64,000 nt of DNA from CAVTYH01 sp963738835 (GCA_963738835.1 CAVTYH010000007.1:1-64000); one strand, 5' to 3'; counted from the first letter of the stretch, positions 38,742-48,136 are shown. Made by a program: numbers and translations. The notes: generated by a model from the sequence alone, not told the origin.

Positions 38742-39772
38742 TCATTCTAGCTTACGCTTGTCTTCCCGGCGCTGGGAGAAAACCGAGGCGGCGATCGAAA
38801 TTCCCAAGAGCGTCAGAATCACCAGCAGCGAGGCCCACGGGTTATCGCCGAAAAAATGAAAATCGATGCCCCAGCGTGGCAGCCAGTATTCGGCAATCAT
38901 TTTCAGGCCGACAAACGTCAGCACCGCGGCCAGGCCGTAATTGAGGTAGCGGAACATGTCCATTACGCCGGCCAGCAAAAAGTACAACGCCCTCAGGCCG
39001 AGGATGGCAAAGATGTTCGACGTGAACACGATGAACGGATCTTTGGTCACACCGAAAATGGCCGGCACGCTGTCGACGGCAAACAGCACATCGGTGCTTT
39101 CGATCACCAGCAGCACCAGAAACAACGGCGTGACACATAACTGCCCGTTCTCGCGCACAAAAAACCGTTTGCCATGTTCCCCGGTACTCACCCGAAATAT
39201 CCGACGGCCGATGCGCATCACGAGGTTCGATTCGGGATCGAACTCGTCATGCTTCAGCGCCAACTTGATGCCTGTGTAAATCAAGAGGCGCCGAAGATCC
39301 ACATAACCCAATCGAAGCGATTGATCAGTGCGGCACCGGCCAGCACAAACACCAGCCGCATGACAATGGCTCCCAAGATGCCCCAAAACAGTACGCGGTA
39401 CTGGCGTTTGAGCGGCACCTGGAAGTAAGTGAAAATGACCGCGAACACAAACACGTTGTCCATCGACAGCGACCATTCGATCAGATAGCCGGTGAAAAAA
39501 TTGATCGCCGCCGTCGGTCCGCCCCATTTCCACACCAGGCCGTTGAATAGCAGCGCCAGCGCGACCCAGATGACCGTCCACCGGGCGCTTTCCCGCAACG
39601 TAGGCTCCTGCGAGCGGCGGTGAAATACCCCCAAATCAAGCACCAGCATGGTGACCACGAACACGCCGAACGCCACCCAGTGCCACCACAGCGGCTGAAT
39701 GCCGCCAGCGGCCGACGGAGCGACGGGCGCGGCAATTTCCGCAGCGAGGAGTGGCCAAATTCCGAAAGGCAT
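38742..39772 (-). CDS. TerC-family integral membrane protein (one frameshift)
   Basis: About 345 residues, seven to nine membrane helices; the family is linked to metal ion efflux (tellurium, manganese). Family motifs: EWSLSMDNVFVFAVIFTYF, with the acidic EWSLSxDN, and later VIESTDVLFAVDSVPAIFGV and FTSNIFAILGLRALYFLLAG. These acidic helices carry the likely metal ligands. A frame change near 39285 joins FDWVMWIFGA to LIYTGIKLALKHDEFDPES; about one base, perhaps plus a codon, is missing. ATG at 39770-39772. Divergent from the serpin gene. Confidence 0.9.
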
Positions 39773-39960
39773 TCAATCGAACGGGTGAGTGGGTGAAGGG
39801 TGAACGCGTGAGAGCTGCTTGCGAGTTAGCGTGCCAATCGAATTGGCATGGAATTTATTTTCCGCGACGCTTGTTTGTTGGTGCGAGTGAAGTCTAATGT
39901 CTCTGAATGAGCGGGGCGAGACCTCTTCGGTTTGATCACATCGGTTCAGGAGGCCATATC

Positions 39961-41241
39961 GTGAAGCGAATCGGCACACTAGGGATTACTTCCACCACTT
40001 TTTTGGCCCTAGCAATGATGACACCGCATTTCATTTCCGCCGCCGAGGCGAACAAACCGGAGCCTGGAGTGAAAGCGGTCGCCGCGGCCGGCAATCAATT
40101 CGCTTTCGATTTGTATGCCAAGCTGAGCGGACCCAAGGGCAATCTGTTTTTCTCGCCCAGCAGCATTTCCTCGGCGCTGGCGATGACCGCGGCCGGTGCC
40201 CGCGGAGAAACCGCCACACAGATGGCTGGCGTACTGCATTTCGACTCGATACCCAGGTCCGACGGCGGCAACGCAATTCACACCGCCATGGGCCAACTCA
40301 TCAACCAACTCAACGCCGGCGGCAAGCAGGGAGCATATCAACTAAGCATCGCCAACCGAATTTGGGGACAGCAGGGCTTCAAGTTTCTCGATGCGTTCTT
40401 GAATACCTTGCGAACCGATTACGGAGCAGAGTTGGTGCAACTCGACTTCGGCCAGGCGAAAGCGGCGCGCAAAAAAATCAACACCTGGGTGGAAGAAGCC
40501 ACCAACGGGAAAATCAAAGATTTGATTCCCGAAGGGGGCGTCAACTCGATGACCCGGCTGGTGCTGACCAACGCGGTGTATTTCAAAGGCAAATGGGAGG
40601 AAGCGTTCAAAGAAGACGCCACCAAGCCGACGCCGTTTTTCCTTTCGGCCAGCGACAAAGTTGACGTGCCGATGATGTTTCAAAAAAAACATCATCAATT
40701 TGGCACGGCGAAGTTCGGCGACAACCACGAAGTAAAAATTTTGAAACTTGGGTACAAAGCCGACGAGAAAAGTCTCGGCCGTGGGCTGGCGATGGTTCTG
40801 CTTCTGCCGGATGACAAAGCGGGCCTACCGGATTTGGAAAAACAACTGACCGCCGACAACATCGGTAAGTGGACGAAAAATCTACGTTCCACCGAGGTGA
40901 GCGTCTGGCTGCCGAAATTCAAATTGACGCAGGAAATTCAACTGAGCCGCGTGCTTTCGTCGCTGGGAATGACCTCCGCGTTTGATCCCGACAAAGCCGA
41001 TTTCTCCGGCATGGACGGCAAGCGCGACCTGTTCATTTCGGAAGTGTTTCACAAATCGTTCGTGGATGTAAACGAAGAAGGCACCGAAGCCGCGGCCGCC
41101 ACCGGCGTCGTGATTCGCGCCATGGCCATGCCGGCCGAGCCATCGGAATTCCGCGCCGATCACCCCTTCGTCTTCCTTATCCGCGACGAACCCACCGGCA
41201 GCATTTTGTTCTTGGGCCGCGTGAACGATCCGCGAGGATAA
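39961..41241 (+). CDS. serpin-family protease inhibitor, exported
   Basis: A 426-residue serpin. GTG at 39961 is chosen because AGGAGG lies 7 bases upstream; this gives a proper signal peptide (VKRIGTLGITSTTFLALAMM, cleavage near SAAEA). The fold is complete, from NQFAFDLYAKLSGPKGNLFF through NRIWGQQGF and TRLVLTNAVYFKGKWEEAF to HPFVFLIRDEPTGSILFLGR. The reactive-loop hinge is VNEEGTEAAAATG, with small residues at P12-P9, the inhibitory pattern. By hinge numbering P1 is Met (IRAM-AMP), which points to elastase- or chymotrypsin-like targets. The target is unknown. Convergent with the LRR gene. Confidence 0.95.
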   Translation: MKRIGTLGITSTTFLALAMMTPHFISAAEANKPEPGVKAVAAAGNQFAFDLYAKLSGPKGNLFFSPSSISSALAMTAAGARGETATQMAGVLHFDSIPRSDGGNAIHTAMGQLINQLNAGGKQGAYQLSIANRIWGQQGFKFLDAFLNTLRTDYGAELVQLDFGQAKAARKKINTWVEEATNGKIKDLIPEGGVNSMTRLVLTNAVYFKGKWEEAFKEDATKPTPFFLSASDKVDVPMMFQKKHHQFGTAKFGDNHEVKILKLGYKADEKSLGRGLAMVLLLPDDKAGLPDLEKQLTADNIGKWTKNLRSTEVSVWLPKFKLTQEIQLSRVLSSLGMTSAFDPDKADFSGMDGKRDLFISEVFHKSFVDVNEEGTEAAAATGVVIRAMAMPAEPSEFRADHPFVFLIRDEPTGSILFLGRVNDPRG

Positions 41242-41262
41242 GGTTTTTTGTGTGGGTAGCCA

Positions 41263-42357
41263 TTATTCGACGGTAACACCCTTGGCAGCGAACATGGCCG
41301 CCACTTCGTCGGAGACGCGAAACGGCAACGAAATTCGTTTCAGGCTGGTCAGGTCAACAAGCCATTGCGCCCGGAGTCGGTCACTTGGGTGCCGATTAGA
41401 AATAGTGTTTCGAGAGACCGTAGTTTGCAGATGGAGGTGATGGAATTGTCGTCGATATTTGCAGCCATGCTGAGATCTAGAACACGAAGACGCGACAGTG
41501 ACGCAAAGGACGAGATGCCAGATTCGTCGATATCCGTTTCTGCCAACCCAAGATATTCCAAAGCCGTGCATCGGCCGATTGGTTCGAGAAGTTCTGCACT
41601 CAAATGCACAACGCGTGGAGGAAACCTCAGCTGGCGTAAACCTGATAGCGCAGGAAGCGAATTCGCAAGCAATTGCAGTTGGTCCTGGGCGACGGGAACG
41701 TTTGGCATGTCGAGAATCACCACGCGTTCAAAGATCGTCAGGCAGTCATCAGGCGGCTGCGATATGGATCTGCGAGTTGCAGCCAAGGCAGCGGCAGCAC
41801 TGCTCGGAGGAGAACTGGTTACAGGAGGCTTGAGCCTTAACACGGACAATCGCAGCAACCAGTCGGGGCCGCAATAGCCTCGTTGGGCGACGACTAATTT
41901 AACGCCAGCGGCAGATAAATCGGAAATCGCCTGTTGCTCGCCCTGCCAGAGATAGCGCTCTCGCAACCACCAACCGCAAGCGGCTGCGATCAGCCGCCGT
42001 GCCGATCAGCAAACTGCGGAGCGAGAAATTCCACGACCGCGGACGACGCATTCGGCGAATCACTAAAGCGCCGACAACGGTAAGTACTACCAGCGCCAAG
42101 CCCACATCAACAGCCAGCAACCACCAGGAAAAACTCTGCCCGCCTGCGCCGTCGTCTTGCTGATACGTCGCGGGCCAACCGCGCTCCCAATGGGTGATCG
42201 GTGCTCCGCGATCATCCGGCATGAAAAGTAAAGCCTTCACCCAAACCGGCGTGAGCAGCAGCTTGAGCCACACTGCTGCCACAACGAGCAGTACGAAGGC
42301 AAAAACCAGATAGCGGAAGAATCGTAACATTAGTGTTCCCACGGCATTCTCGAACAA
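41263..42357 (-). CDS. membrane protein with leucine-rich repeats (two frameshifts)
   Basis: About 365 residues. Two N-terminal membrane helices (RYLVFAFVLLVVAAVWLKLL and SWWLLAVDVGLALVVLTVVG), a NFSLRSLLIGTA motif common in planctomycetal LRR proteins, then repeats: LPALSGLRQLRFPPRVVHLS, CTALEYLGLAETDIDESGIS and LRSLETLFLIGTQVTDSG. Frame changes near 41970 and 41375 are needed; the tail is LKRISLPFRVSDEVAAMFAA. The start could be the later Met (MLRFFRYLVF). Function unknown. It ends 21 bp from the serpin stop. Confidence 0.8.
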
Positions 42358-42408
42358 TCAAAATAGGAAATATCGCTGTCGTACGCCAATTTTAGCCGGC
42401 AGAATCGC

Positions 42409-42437
42409 TTGACCGCCGGCGGGCTGTCATCTAAAGT
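42409..42437 (+). promoter_or_regulatory. candidate promoter of the leu leader
   Basis: TTGACC at 42409-42414 and TAAAGT at 42432-42437, 17 bases apart, about 75 bases upstream of the leader peptide start. Sequence-only prediction. Confidence 0.4.
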
Positions 42438-42512
42438 TGCGGGTAGAGAAGTGCCGAAGAAGGCTCTTGGCCTTTTCGGCCTTTCGGCCTGTTTTTTTAA
42501 GGACCGATTGCG

Positions 42513-42572
42513 ATGACCGACCTGCGGCTACTGCTTTTGCGTGGTTTATTGCTTCGCCCCAGCAGGCTGTAG
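42513..42572 (+). CDS. leuL: leucine-rich leader peptide of leuA
   Basis: A 19-residue peptide, MTDLRLLLLRGLLLRPSRL, with nine leucines, including runs of four and three. AAGGA at 42499-42503 sits 9 bases upstream of the ATG. Leu codons include the rarer CTA and TTA. When charged tRNA-Leu is short a ribosome would stall in these runs; when it is plentiful the ribosome reaches the TAG at 42570-42572 and covers the antiterminator strand (42563-42576). It lies 310 bp upstream of leuA. The peptide itself needs no further function. Confidence 0.85.
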   Translation: MTDLRLLLLRGLLLRPSRL

Positions 42573-42636
42573 GGTTCGTGTATTTATACCGAAACAGATG
42601 AACCCCAAGGCCTGTCGCAGGCCCTGGGGTTTTTTG
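42563..42636 (+). terminator. leu attenuator: intrinsic terminator with competing antiterminator
   Basis: Terminator stem: AACCCCAAGGCCTG (42601-42614) pairs with CAGGCCCTGGGGTT (42618-42631), loop TCG, one mismatch, followed by a run of T ending at 42635. The upstream segment CAGGCTGTAGGGTT (42563-42576), overlapping the leader stop codon, can pair instead with 42601-42614 through CAGGC/GCCTG and GGGTT/AACCC. A ribosome at the stop codon would block that pairing and let the terminator form; one stalled at the Leu codons would leave it free. Confidence 0.85.
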
Positions 42637-42660
42637 TTGGATTTGTTTGTTGCCTGTACT

Positions 42661-42693
42661 CTCTCTCCTCGGGGAGAGGGCCGGGGTGAGGGG
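42661..42693. repeat. REP-like element, copy 5
   Basis: CTCTCTCCTCGGGGAGAGGG then CCGGGGTGAGGGG, between the leu attenuator and leuA. It is within the expected leuA mRNA, downstream of the terminator. Confidence 0.7.
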
Positions 42694-42778
42694 CACGCGG
42701 ATAACAATCATGACAAACACGCATTTCGAAATCGCAGTGAATCGCGCCCACCCTTCAAGGGCCTGGTTGGTTTTGCGC

Positions 42779-42824
42779 AAGCCCAGGGACCATCGCGGCG
42801 ACGGTGCCCGCAACCCCTGGGCTT
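42779..42824 (+). promoter_or_regulatory. hairpin in the leuA 5' untranslated region
   Basis: AAGCCCAGGG (42779-42788) pairs exactly with CCCTGGGCTT (42815-42824), and the loop can fold further (ACCATCG/CGACGGT). No T tract follows, so not a terminator. It ends 57 bases before the leuA start. Role unknown; could protect or hide the mRNA start. Confidence 0.5.
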
Positions 42825-42881
42825 GAATCGCGTTTGATTCGATATTTCAATCCCCGCAATCCAAGAAAGCCATTACCAACC

Positions 42882-44503
42882 ATGTCAGCTTCAAATTCCA
42901 AATCAATTGTTCCGACCGTTGATCTCCGCGCTGCAAAGACAAGCAATCCGACGCCTGCAACTTCGCCGCGCATGATTCGCATTTTCGACACCACGCTGCG
43001 CGACGGCGAGCAATCGCCGGGCGCCAGCATGAACATTACCGAGAAGCTCGAAATCGCCCAGGCGCTCGTGGATATGGGTGTCGATATCATTGAAGCCGGT
43101 TTTCCGATCGCCTCGCCCGGCGATTTCGAAGCCGTGCGGCAGATTGCCACCAATATCCGCGGTTCGACCATTTGCGGACTGGCCCGATGCAACGACGCCG
43201 ATATCGATCGCGCGTGGGAAGCGCTGAAGGGCGCTCCGCAAGCGCGGATTCATGTGTTTCTGGCCACCAGCGCCATCCATCGCGAATTCAAACTCAAGAT
43301 GGATAAAGACGAGATCATCCGTCGGGCCGTGGTCGGTGTGAAACGAGCCGTCAGTTATTGCGACGATGTCGAGTTTTCGCCGGAAGACGCCGCCCGTACC
43401 GAAATCGATTTTCTCTGCCAGGTGGTGGAAGCCGCCATCGCCGCCGGGGCCACGACGGTGAACATTCCCGACACGGTGGGTTACGCCACTCCGGCCCATT
43501 ACGGCCAGGTGATCCGCACGCTAAAAGAGCGTGTGCCGAATATCGACAAAGCGGTGATCAGCGTGCATTGCCACAACGATCTGGGTCTGGCCGTGGCCAA
43601 CAGTCTGGCCGGCGTAGAAAACGGTGCCGGGCAAGTGGAATGCACCATCAACGGCATCGGCGAACGGGCTGGCAACTGCTCGCTGGAAGAAATCGTGATG
43701 GCGCTGCGCACGCGGAACGATTATTACCACTGCGATACGCACATCAACACGCAGCGGCTGGTTCCCACGAGCCGGCTGGTCTCTAACGTCACCGGTATGC
43801 AGGTGCAGCGCAACAAAGCCATTGTCGGCCGCAATGCGTTCGCCCATGAGGCGGGCATCCATCAGGACGGCATGCTGAAAGAGCCGCGAACATACGAAAT
43901 CATGCGGCCGGAAGACGTCGGACTTTCGAAGACCGATCTGGTGATGGGCAAGCACAGCGGGCGGGCCGCGCTGGCCGATCGCGCGCGGCGCTTGGCTATC
44001 ACCTGACCGGGGAGCAACTGCAAACCGTGTTCGAGCAGTTCAAACAACTTGCCGACAAGAAAAAAGAAATCTACGACGGCGACATCGCCGCCTTGTGCGA
44101 ACAGCAAATTCTCGACGTGCCGGAAACTTGGACACTGGCGAACTATCGAGTCAACTGCGGCACGGAAGGTAAGCCCACCGTGCGGCTCACGCTCCGCCGC
44201 GGCGGGCAAGATTTCACCGAAGAAATGACCGCCGGCGACGGGCCCGTGGATGCCATTTTCCTGGCGATCGAAAAAATCACCGGGCTGCACGTGTCCTGCC
44301 GCGATTTCCGCGTGCATTCGGTCACCGTGGGCAAAGACGCGCAGGGCGAGGTGAATGTCGAGATCGAACACAACGGCCAGGTCTACCGTGGCCGCGGCGT
44401 TTCGACCGACAGTGTGGAAGCCAGCGCCCTGGCGTTTCTGAACGCCATCAACCGCGTGGCCGTCGCGCCGCAGGAACGGCTCCATCCGCAGCACAGCATG
44501 TAA
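42882..44503 (+). CDS. leuA: 2-isopropylmalate synthase (one frameshift)
   Basis: First committed enzyme of leucine synthesis: acetyl-CoA plus 2-oxoisovalerate. About 540 residues. The catalytic barrel shows IFDTTLRDGEQSPGASM (34-50), HVFLATSAIHREFKLKM, the metal-binding VISVHCHNDLGLAVAN and the flexible-lid GNCSLEEIVMALRTR. The C-terminal LeuA regulatory domain (leucine feedback) follows: SCRDFRVHSVTVGKDAQGEV and GRGVSTDSVEASALAFLNAI. A frame change near 43990 joins GKHSGRAALADRAR to LTGEQLQTVFEQFKQ; GCGCGGCGC looks like GCGCGGGCGC with one G lost. The start is taken as MSASNSK. Control by the leader and attenuator upstream is strongly suggested. Confidence 0.94.
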
Positions 44504-44643
44504 CTGATAGACGGCAGGCGGCGCGGTCGATCAGGCATTTGCGATTCGGCCACCGCCTGCCGCCATTTCTGAGATAATGCTGAAACGGACGCCAGCCGCC
44601 GGCGTCTTCTTATCAGAGCAGCACCCTTGGGCGAAGTAAGAGT

Positions 44644-45165
44644 ATGTCGACCAGACCCGGTCCGGAATTGCTGGGCCAGTTGTTGGATCGGCATGTCGCT
44701 GCGTTGGTGTTGTTCGCACAGCAGTGGTGCAATTCGCCGGAGGATGCGGTGCAGGAAGCGTTCGTGCAACTGGCCCGGCAGACGGAATGTCCACGTGATC
44801 CGGCAGCATGGCTGTATTGCGTGGTTCGCAACGCGGCGATCAGTGCCGGCCGAGCCGAAACACGCAGGCGGCGGCATGAAGCCGAGGCGGCAGCCGCGGG
44901 CCGAGGTTGGTTTGCAGTGGCGGAATCGACAGCACCCGATGCCGATACAGTCGCCGTGGAATTAGCCAAGTTGCCGCTGGAAGAACGGGAAGTGATTGTG
45001 GCCCACCTGTGGGGCGGACTGACGTTTACGCAAATCGGCGAGCTGGTCGGCAGCTCTGCCAGCACGGTCTATCGACGTTATCAAGCGGGCCTTACGGCCT
45101 TGCGAAATCTGCTAGGTGAAACATGTCAAGCGACGAACCGGGCGAAGAACTCACCGAAGAATTGA
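44644..45165 (+). CDS. ECF-subfamily RNA polymerase sigma factor
   Basis: A 173-residue sigma factor with region 2 (DAVQEAFVQLARQTECPRDP, then AAWLYCVVRNAAI) and region 4 (LPLEEREVIVAHLWGGLTFT, QIGELVGSSASTVYRRYQAG). It lacks extra C-terminal domains. The next gene overlaps its last 43 bases in another frame, and a secreted protein gene follows; such sigma / membrane partner / secreted protein operons are common in Planctomycetota. Promoter targets unknown. The start MSTRPGPELL follows a GGGCGAAGTAAGAGT sequence. Confidence 0.92.
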   Translation: MSTRPGPELLGQLLDRHVAALVLFAQQWCNSPEDAVQEAFVQLARQTECPRDPAAWLYCVVRNAAISAGRAETRRRRHEAEAAAAGRGWFAVAESTAPDADTVAVELAKLPLEEREVIVAHLWGGLTFTQIGELVGSSASTVYRRYQAGLTALRNLLGETCQATNRAKNSPKN

Positions 45166-45794
45166 AACAAGTTGAGGCATTCTTGCGCCGATTTTCTCCG
45201 GCGGCACGGCTAGACCGCGATCGGCTGATGTATTTGGCCGGGCAGGCGAGCGTGTTTGATTCTTCTATACACATCGGGTGGCCGGGGTCGAACGAAGTGA
45301 GCTCCCAGCAGCCTGAAATCACCGGGGGCTCGGCAGCCTCGACCCCGGCTACCCTTCGCAATGTTGCCTCCCTCACCTGGCCCTCTCCCACCAGGCGAGA
45401 GGGTTCCCGGCAATCGGCGACGGGAGTCGCCTCCTACAGGCGTTTTGGTTGGCCGTTGGCGACGGCGGCGTCGCTGCTGTTGGCAATGACCTTTGGCGGG
45501 ATGCTGATTCTTTCGCAGCGCCCCGGAGAGCGGATCGTCTACGTCGATCGCCCGATGACCGGCGGATCGACCGCGATGATTTCGTTTCCGTCGACGCCCG
45601 CGGATTCGTCGCATGCTTCGCCTTCTGATCAAAACAATTATCTCCAACTTCGCAATCTCGTACTGACTCGCGGCGTCGAATCGCTACCGGCGGAGAACAA
45701 AACTGGCGGACATCAACGCGCGGAGCAAACCCCCACCTGGCCGATGCTACGACAACAATTATTCAAAACAGAAAAGGATGGCGGCTCGACATGA
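45123..45794 (+). CDS. single-pass membrane protein, candidate anti-sigma factor
   Basis: A 223-residue protein whose start overlaps the sigma gene by 43 bp. Layout: an acidic helical N-terminus (EELTEELKQVEAFLRRFSPA, then LDRDRLMYLAGQAS), a stretch of about 45 residues encoded by repeats (45276-45403), one membrane helix (WPLATAASLLLAMTFGGMLI, near 110-130) and a periplasmic tail. Position and topology fit an anti-sigma factor; no zinc HxxxCxxC motif is present. The stop overlaps the next start (ATGA at 45791-45794). Confidence 0.75.
   Translation: MSSDEPGEELTEELKQVEAFLRRFSPAARLDRDRLMYLAGQASVFDSSIHIGWPGSNEVSSQQPEITGGSAASTPATLRNVASLTWPSPTRREGSRQSATGVASYRRFGWPLATAASLLLAMTFGGMLILSQRPGERIVYVDRPMTGGSTAMISFPSTPADSSHASPSDQNNYLQLRNLVLTRGVESLPAENKTGGHQRAEQTPTWPMLRQQLFKTEKDGGST
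45276..45403. repeat. two palindromic repeats inside a coding sequence (79-bp element and REP copy 6)
   Basis: 45276-45354 is the inverted counterpart of 23148-23225 (starts GGGTGGCCGGGGTCGAACGA, ends TCGACCCCGGCTACCC). It is followed by a REP-like copy (45370-45403, CCCTCACCTGGCCCTCTCCC). Together they add WPGSNEVSSQQPEITGGSAA-type residues to the candidate anti-sigma protein while keeping the frame. Confidence 0.8.
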
Positions 45795-47275
45795 ATCCGA
45801 TTCAAACCACAACAATCTTCCGATTCCTCGGCGCCATTGGGCTGTTAGTGGCCGGCGTCGGCCAGGTTTATGCTCAGAACGAGAATTCGGACAAGGTGCC
45901 GGCGGCCGCCGCCGAGCAGGCCAAAACCACGCGTTTTCTTTTGCATCCGGCGGAGATGCCCTACGCGGCGATGAAGTATCGGCTGCTGCCCAAGTACATC
46001 GAGCAAACACCGGGCAACGCGGCGCCTCAGTATTTTGCGCAATCATGGTCTTGGGCAACAACAAAGCTTATCAAGAGGTCGAGGAAAAGATTTCCGATTG
46101 GTGCGAACTGCCGCTGGGCGAATTGCGCGTTAATCACGAGGCCAACGCATTTCTCGATAATTGTCCGAGTTACGATTTCGACCTGATTCGTCTGGCCACG
46201 CGGCGTGAGTATTGCGATTGGGACTTGCCGTTTCGCGAACAAAATATTCAGACCCATATTCCTGAACTTCAAAAAATGCGCGCCCTTGCCTGGCTGATCG
46301 TGTTACGGGCGCAAATGGCCATGGCCCGCGGGAACATCGACGAAGTGGTCGACAATCTCAAGACCGGACTGGTGCTGGCGCGTGACAGCGCGAAAGGACC
46401 TACGCTGATCAATGGCCTGGTGGGCGTGGCCATTGCCGCCATCATGTTCAAGCAGGTGGAGACGTTGGTTCAGCAACCAGACTGCCCGAATTTGTATTGG
46501 ACGCTGACGGCGCTGCCCAGTCCACTCATCGATTTGCAGCCGGCGCGTAGAAATGGAGCAGGACAATCTTTATTTGGTGTTGCCGTCGCTGCGCGATTTA
46601 CGAAGCAAAAAGATGTCGGAAACGGAGTGGAACTCGACGCTCGTGGAAGTCGCCCAAAAAATCTACGAGATCATGCCCAAGGTCACCGGCGAAGCGAATT
46701 TTTGGGCCAAGAGCGCCATGTTCGCCGTCACGGCGTATCCCAAGGCCAAAGCGGAATTGGCGATTGCCGGATACACGGCTAAACAGATCGACGCGATGCC
46801 AATGTCGCAAGCAATTCTGCTCGCCGTGGTTGAAACCTATGAAGCGACGCGCGACAAGATCTTCAAATGGGCGTACATCGATTTTCCCGGTGCCAGCGCA
46901 GGGATGATTAATGCAGAAAAGGATTTTGCAGATACCTCAACGGAGAACAGCGAAATCTTTCCTCTGGCCAAGCTCCTGATGCCGGCACTTCAAGCAGTGC
47001 GATTCGCACAAGTGCGCTTATCTCGCGAAGTGGCGGCGCTGCGGTGCGTGGAAGCGATTCGCCTCTATGCGGCGCAGCACAAGGATCAATTGCCGGAGCG
47101 ACTGAGCGACATTAAAGAAGTGCCGATTCCGGTCGATCCGACCACCGACAAGCCGTTTGGTTATGAGCGGAAAGATGACAGCACGATTCTCAGTTCCGCA
47201 TCGCCGCCGGGATTCGAAGCAAAGCCGGATTACGAGTTGCGTTGGGAGCTTTCACCGGCTGCGTCGAAAAAGTAA
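45791..47275 (+). CDS. secreted hypothetical protein of the ECF sigma operon (two frameshifts)
   Basis: About 494 residues with a signal peptide (FRFLGAIGLLVAGVGQVYAQ, cleavage about 29). No named domain; TRFLLHPAEMPYAAMKYRLL, then repeats of helical character (ARGNIDEVVDNLKTGLVLAR) resemble TPR-like helix pairs. A C-terminal AIRLYAAQHKDQLPERLSDI and DPTTDKPFGYERKDD motif recurs in planctomycetal secreted proteins. Frame changes near 46030 and 46550 are needed. Start ATG overlaps the stop of the membrane partner gene (ATGA). Confidence 0.78.
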
Positions 47276-47302
47276 TTGATCACGCCAGCCAAATTCGCCC
47301 TC

Positions 47303-47707
47303 TCAATCCAACGGATGCGGCGCCGGTGGTGACGGCGGCAGTGGCGCTGCGAAGCGGAACTGCCGTGGCATCATCGAGCCCAGGCCGCAAACCACGGCAC
47401 CAGCGAATAGTGCTGGGCCCGTGCCGGAGAAGAGAATCGATAGTAAAATCTGTCCCTCGCTGGTGCCCCGGCCTTGCAGCATGGCACCGCTCGCAAGCCA
47501 TTGGAGGAGTGGAAGCACGACAGGTGGAATTACAAGCGCTGCGGCAAACAAGAGATACGACATGCGAAACAGCCACCAATTGACAATGCTCTCTTTTCGC
47601 CACATGATGACGACAAACATGGCGGCCACGTAGACCGCGTGCGTCCAGCCACCGCCATCCGTCTGGAACAGCCGCTGTAGCAAGAGCTGCTCGTAGCCTG
47701 AATTCAT
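47303..47707 (-). CDS. small polytopic membrane protein
   Basis: A 134-residue hypothetical protein with three membrane helices (AVYVAAMFVVIMW, MSYLLFAAALVIPPVVLPLL, GTGPALFAGAVVCGLGSMM). I chose the ATG at 47705-47707 because AAAGGAGAATCGCC lies just upstream. The tail is proline-rich. Not recognised; convergent with the sigma operon. Confidence 0.7.
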   Translation of the reverse strand: MNSGYEQLLLQRLFQTDGGGWTHAVYVAAMFVVIMWRKESIVNWWLFRMSYLLFAAALVIPPVVLPLLQWLASGAMLQGRGTSEGQILLSILFSGTGPALFAGAVVCGLGSMMPRQFRFAAPLPPSPPAPHPLD

Positions 47708-47842
47708 GGCGATTCTCCTTTCAGATTGCAACCGCCGAATGTTTGAACGCCAGCGGGGCAAGTTTGACAGGTTTGTCGGCGGGCAGCAACTAAAATCGGG
47801 GTTCGACATCCGCCCTCATCGCTGGTCGGACGATTGTAGAAT

Positions 47843-47911
47843 ACTGAATGCAGATTGAAGCAGAGGGCAGGCCTTCATCTAGTTTGCTTCATTCTGAAAT
47901 CTGCATTCAGT
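47843..47911. repeat. inverted repeat, 14-bp perfect stem
   Basis: ACTGAATGCAGATT (47843-47856) and its complement (47898-47911); inner GAAGCA/TGCTTC also pairs. It lies in the 429-bp space between divergent genes; the rest, up to 48034, shows nothing I can name. Confidence 0.6.
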
Positions 47912-48034
47912 AATCGCTAATCTGCAATTGCGGCCTAGTTGTCAAAGCCTTGACCGCGGCGATGGCGTCCGGTTTGGACCGGAATTTCTGGCCGACACGG
48001 GCAGGTTATGCGTCGGCGCCCCGCAAACCACCCC

Positions 48035-48064
48035 TTGGTGAGTTAGGCACTTGAGGGTTAGAAT
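48035..48064 (+). promoter_or_regulatory. candidate promoter of the HPF gene
   Basis: TTGGTG at 48035-48040 and TAGAAT at 48059-48064, spaced 18 bases, 73 bases before the start codon. Prediction from sequence alone. Confidence 0.3.
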
Positions 48065-48136
48065 GATGGACTTAAACCGAAGTCGAGGTGAACATCCTTG
48101 GTTTCACGTGTGTTTGATCCGGGAAGGAGCTCGTCG

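Noticed and set aside
42513..42572. Leader region as a T-box riboswitch
   Set aside because: No T-box sequence (TGGNACCGCG-like) or Stem I features were seen; the Leu-rich frame explains the structure better.
42601..42636. Terminator as the end of the LRR gene transcript
   Set aside because: The LRR gene is on the other strand and points away; the T run is on the plus strand, downstream of the leader peptide.
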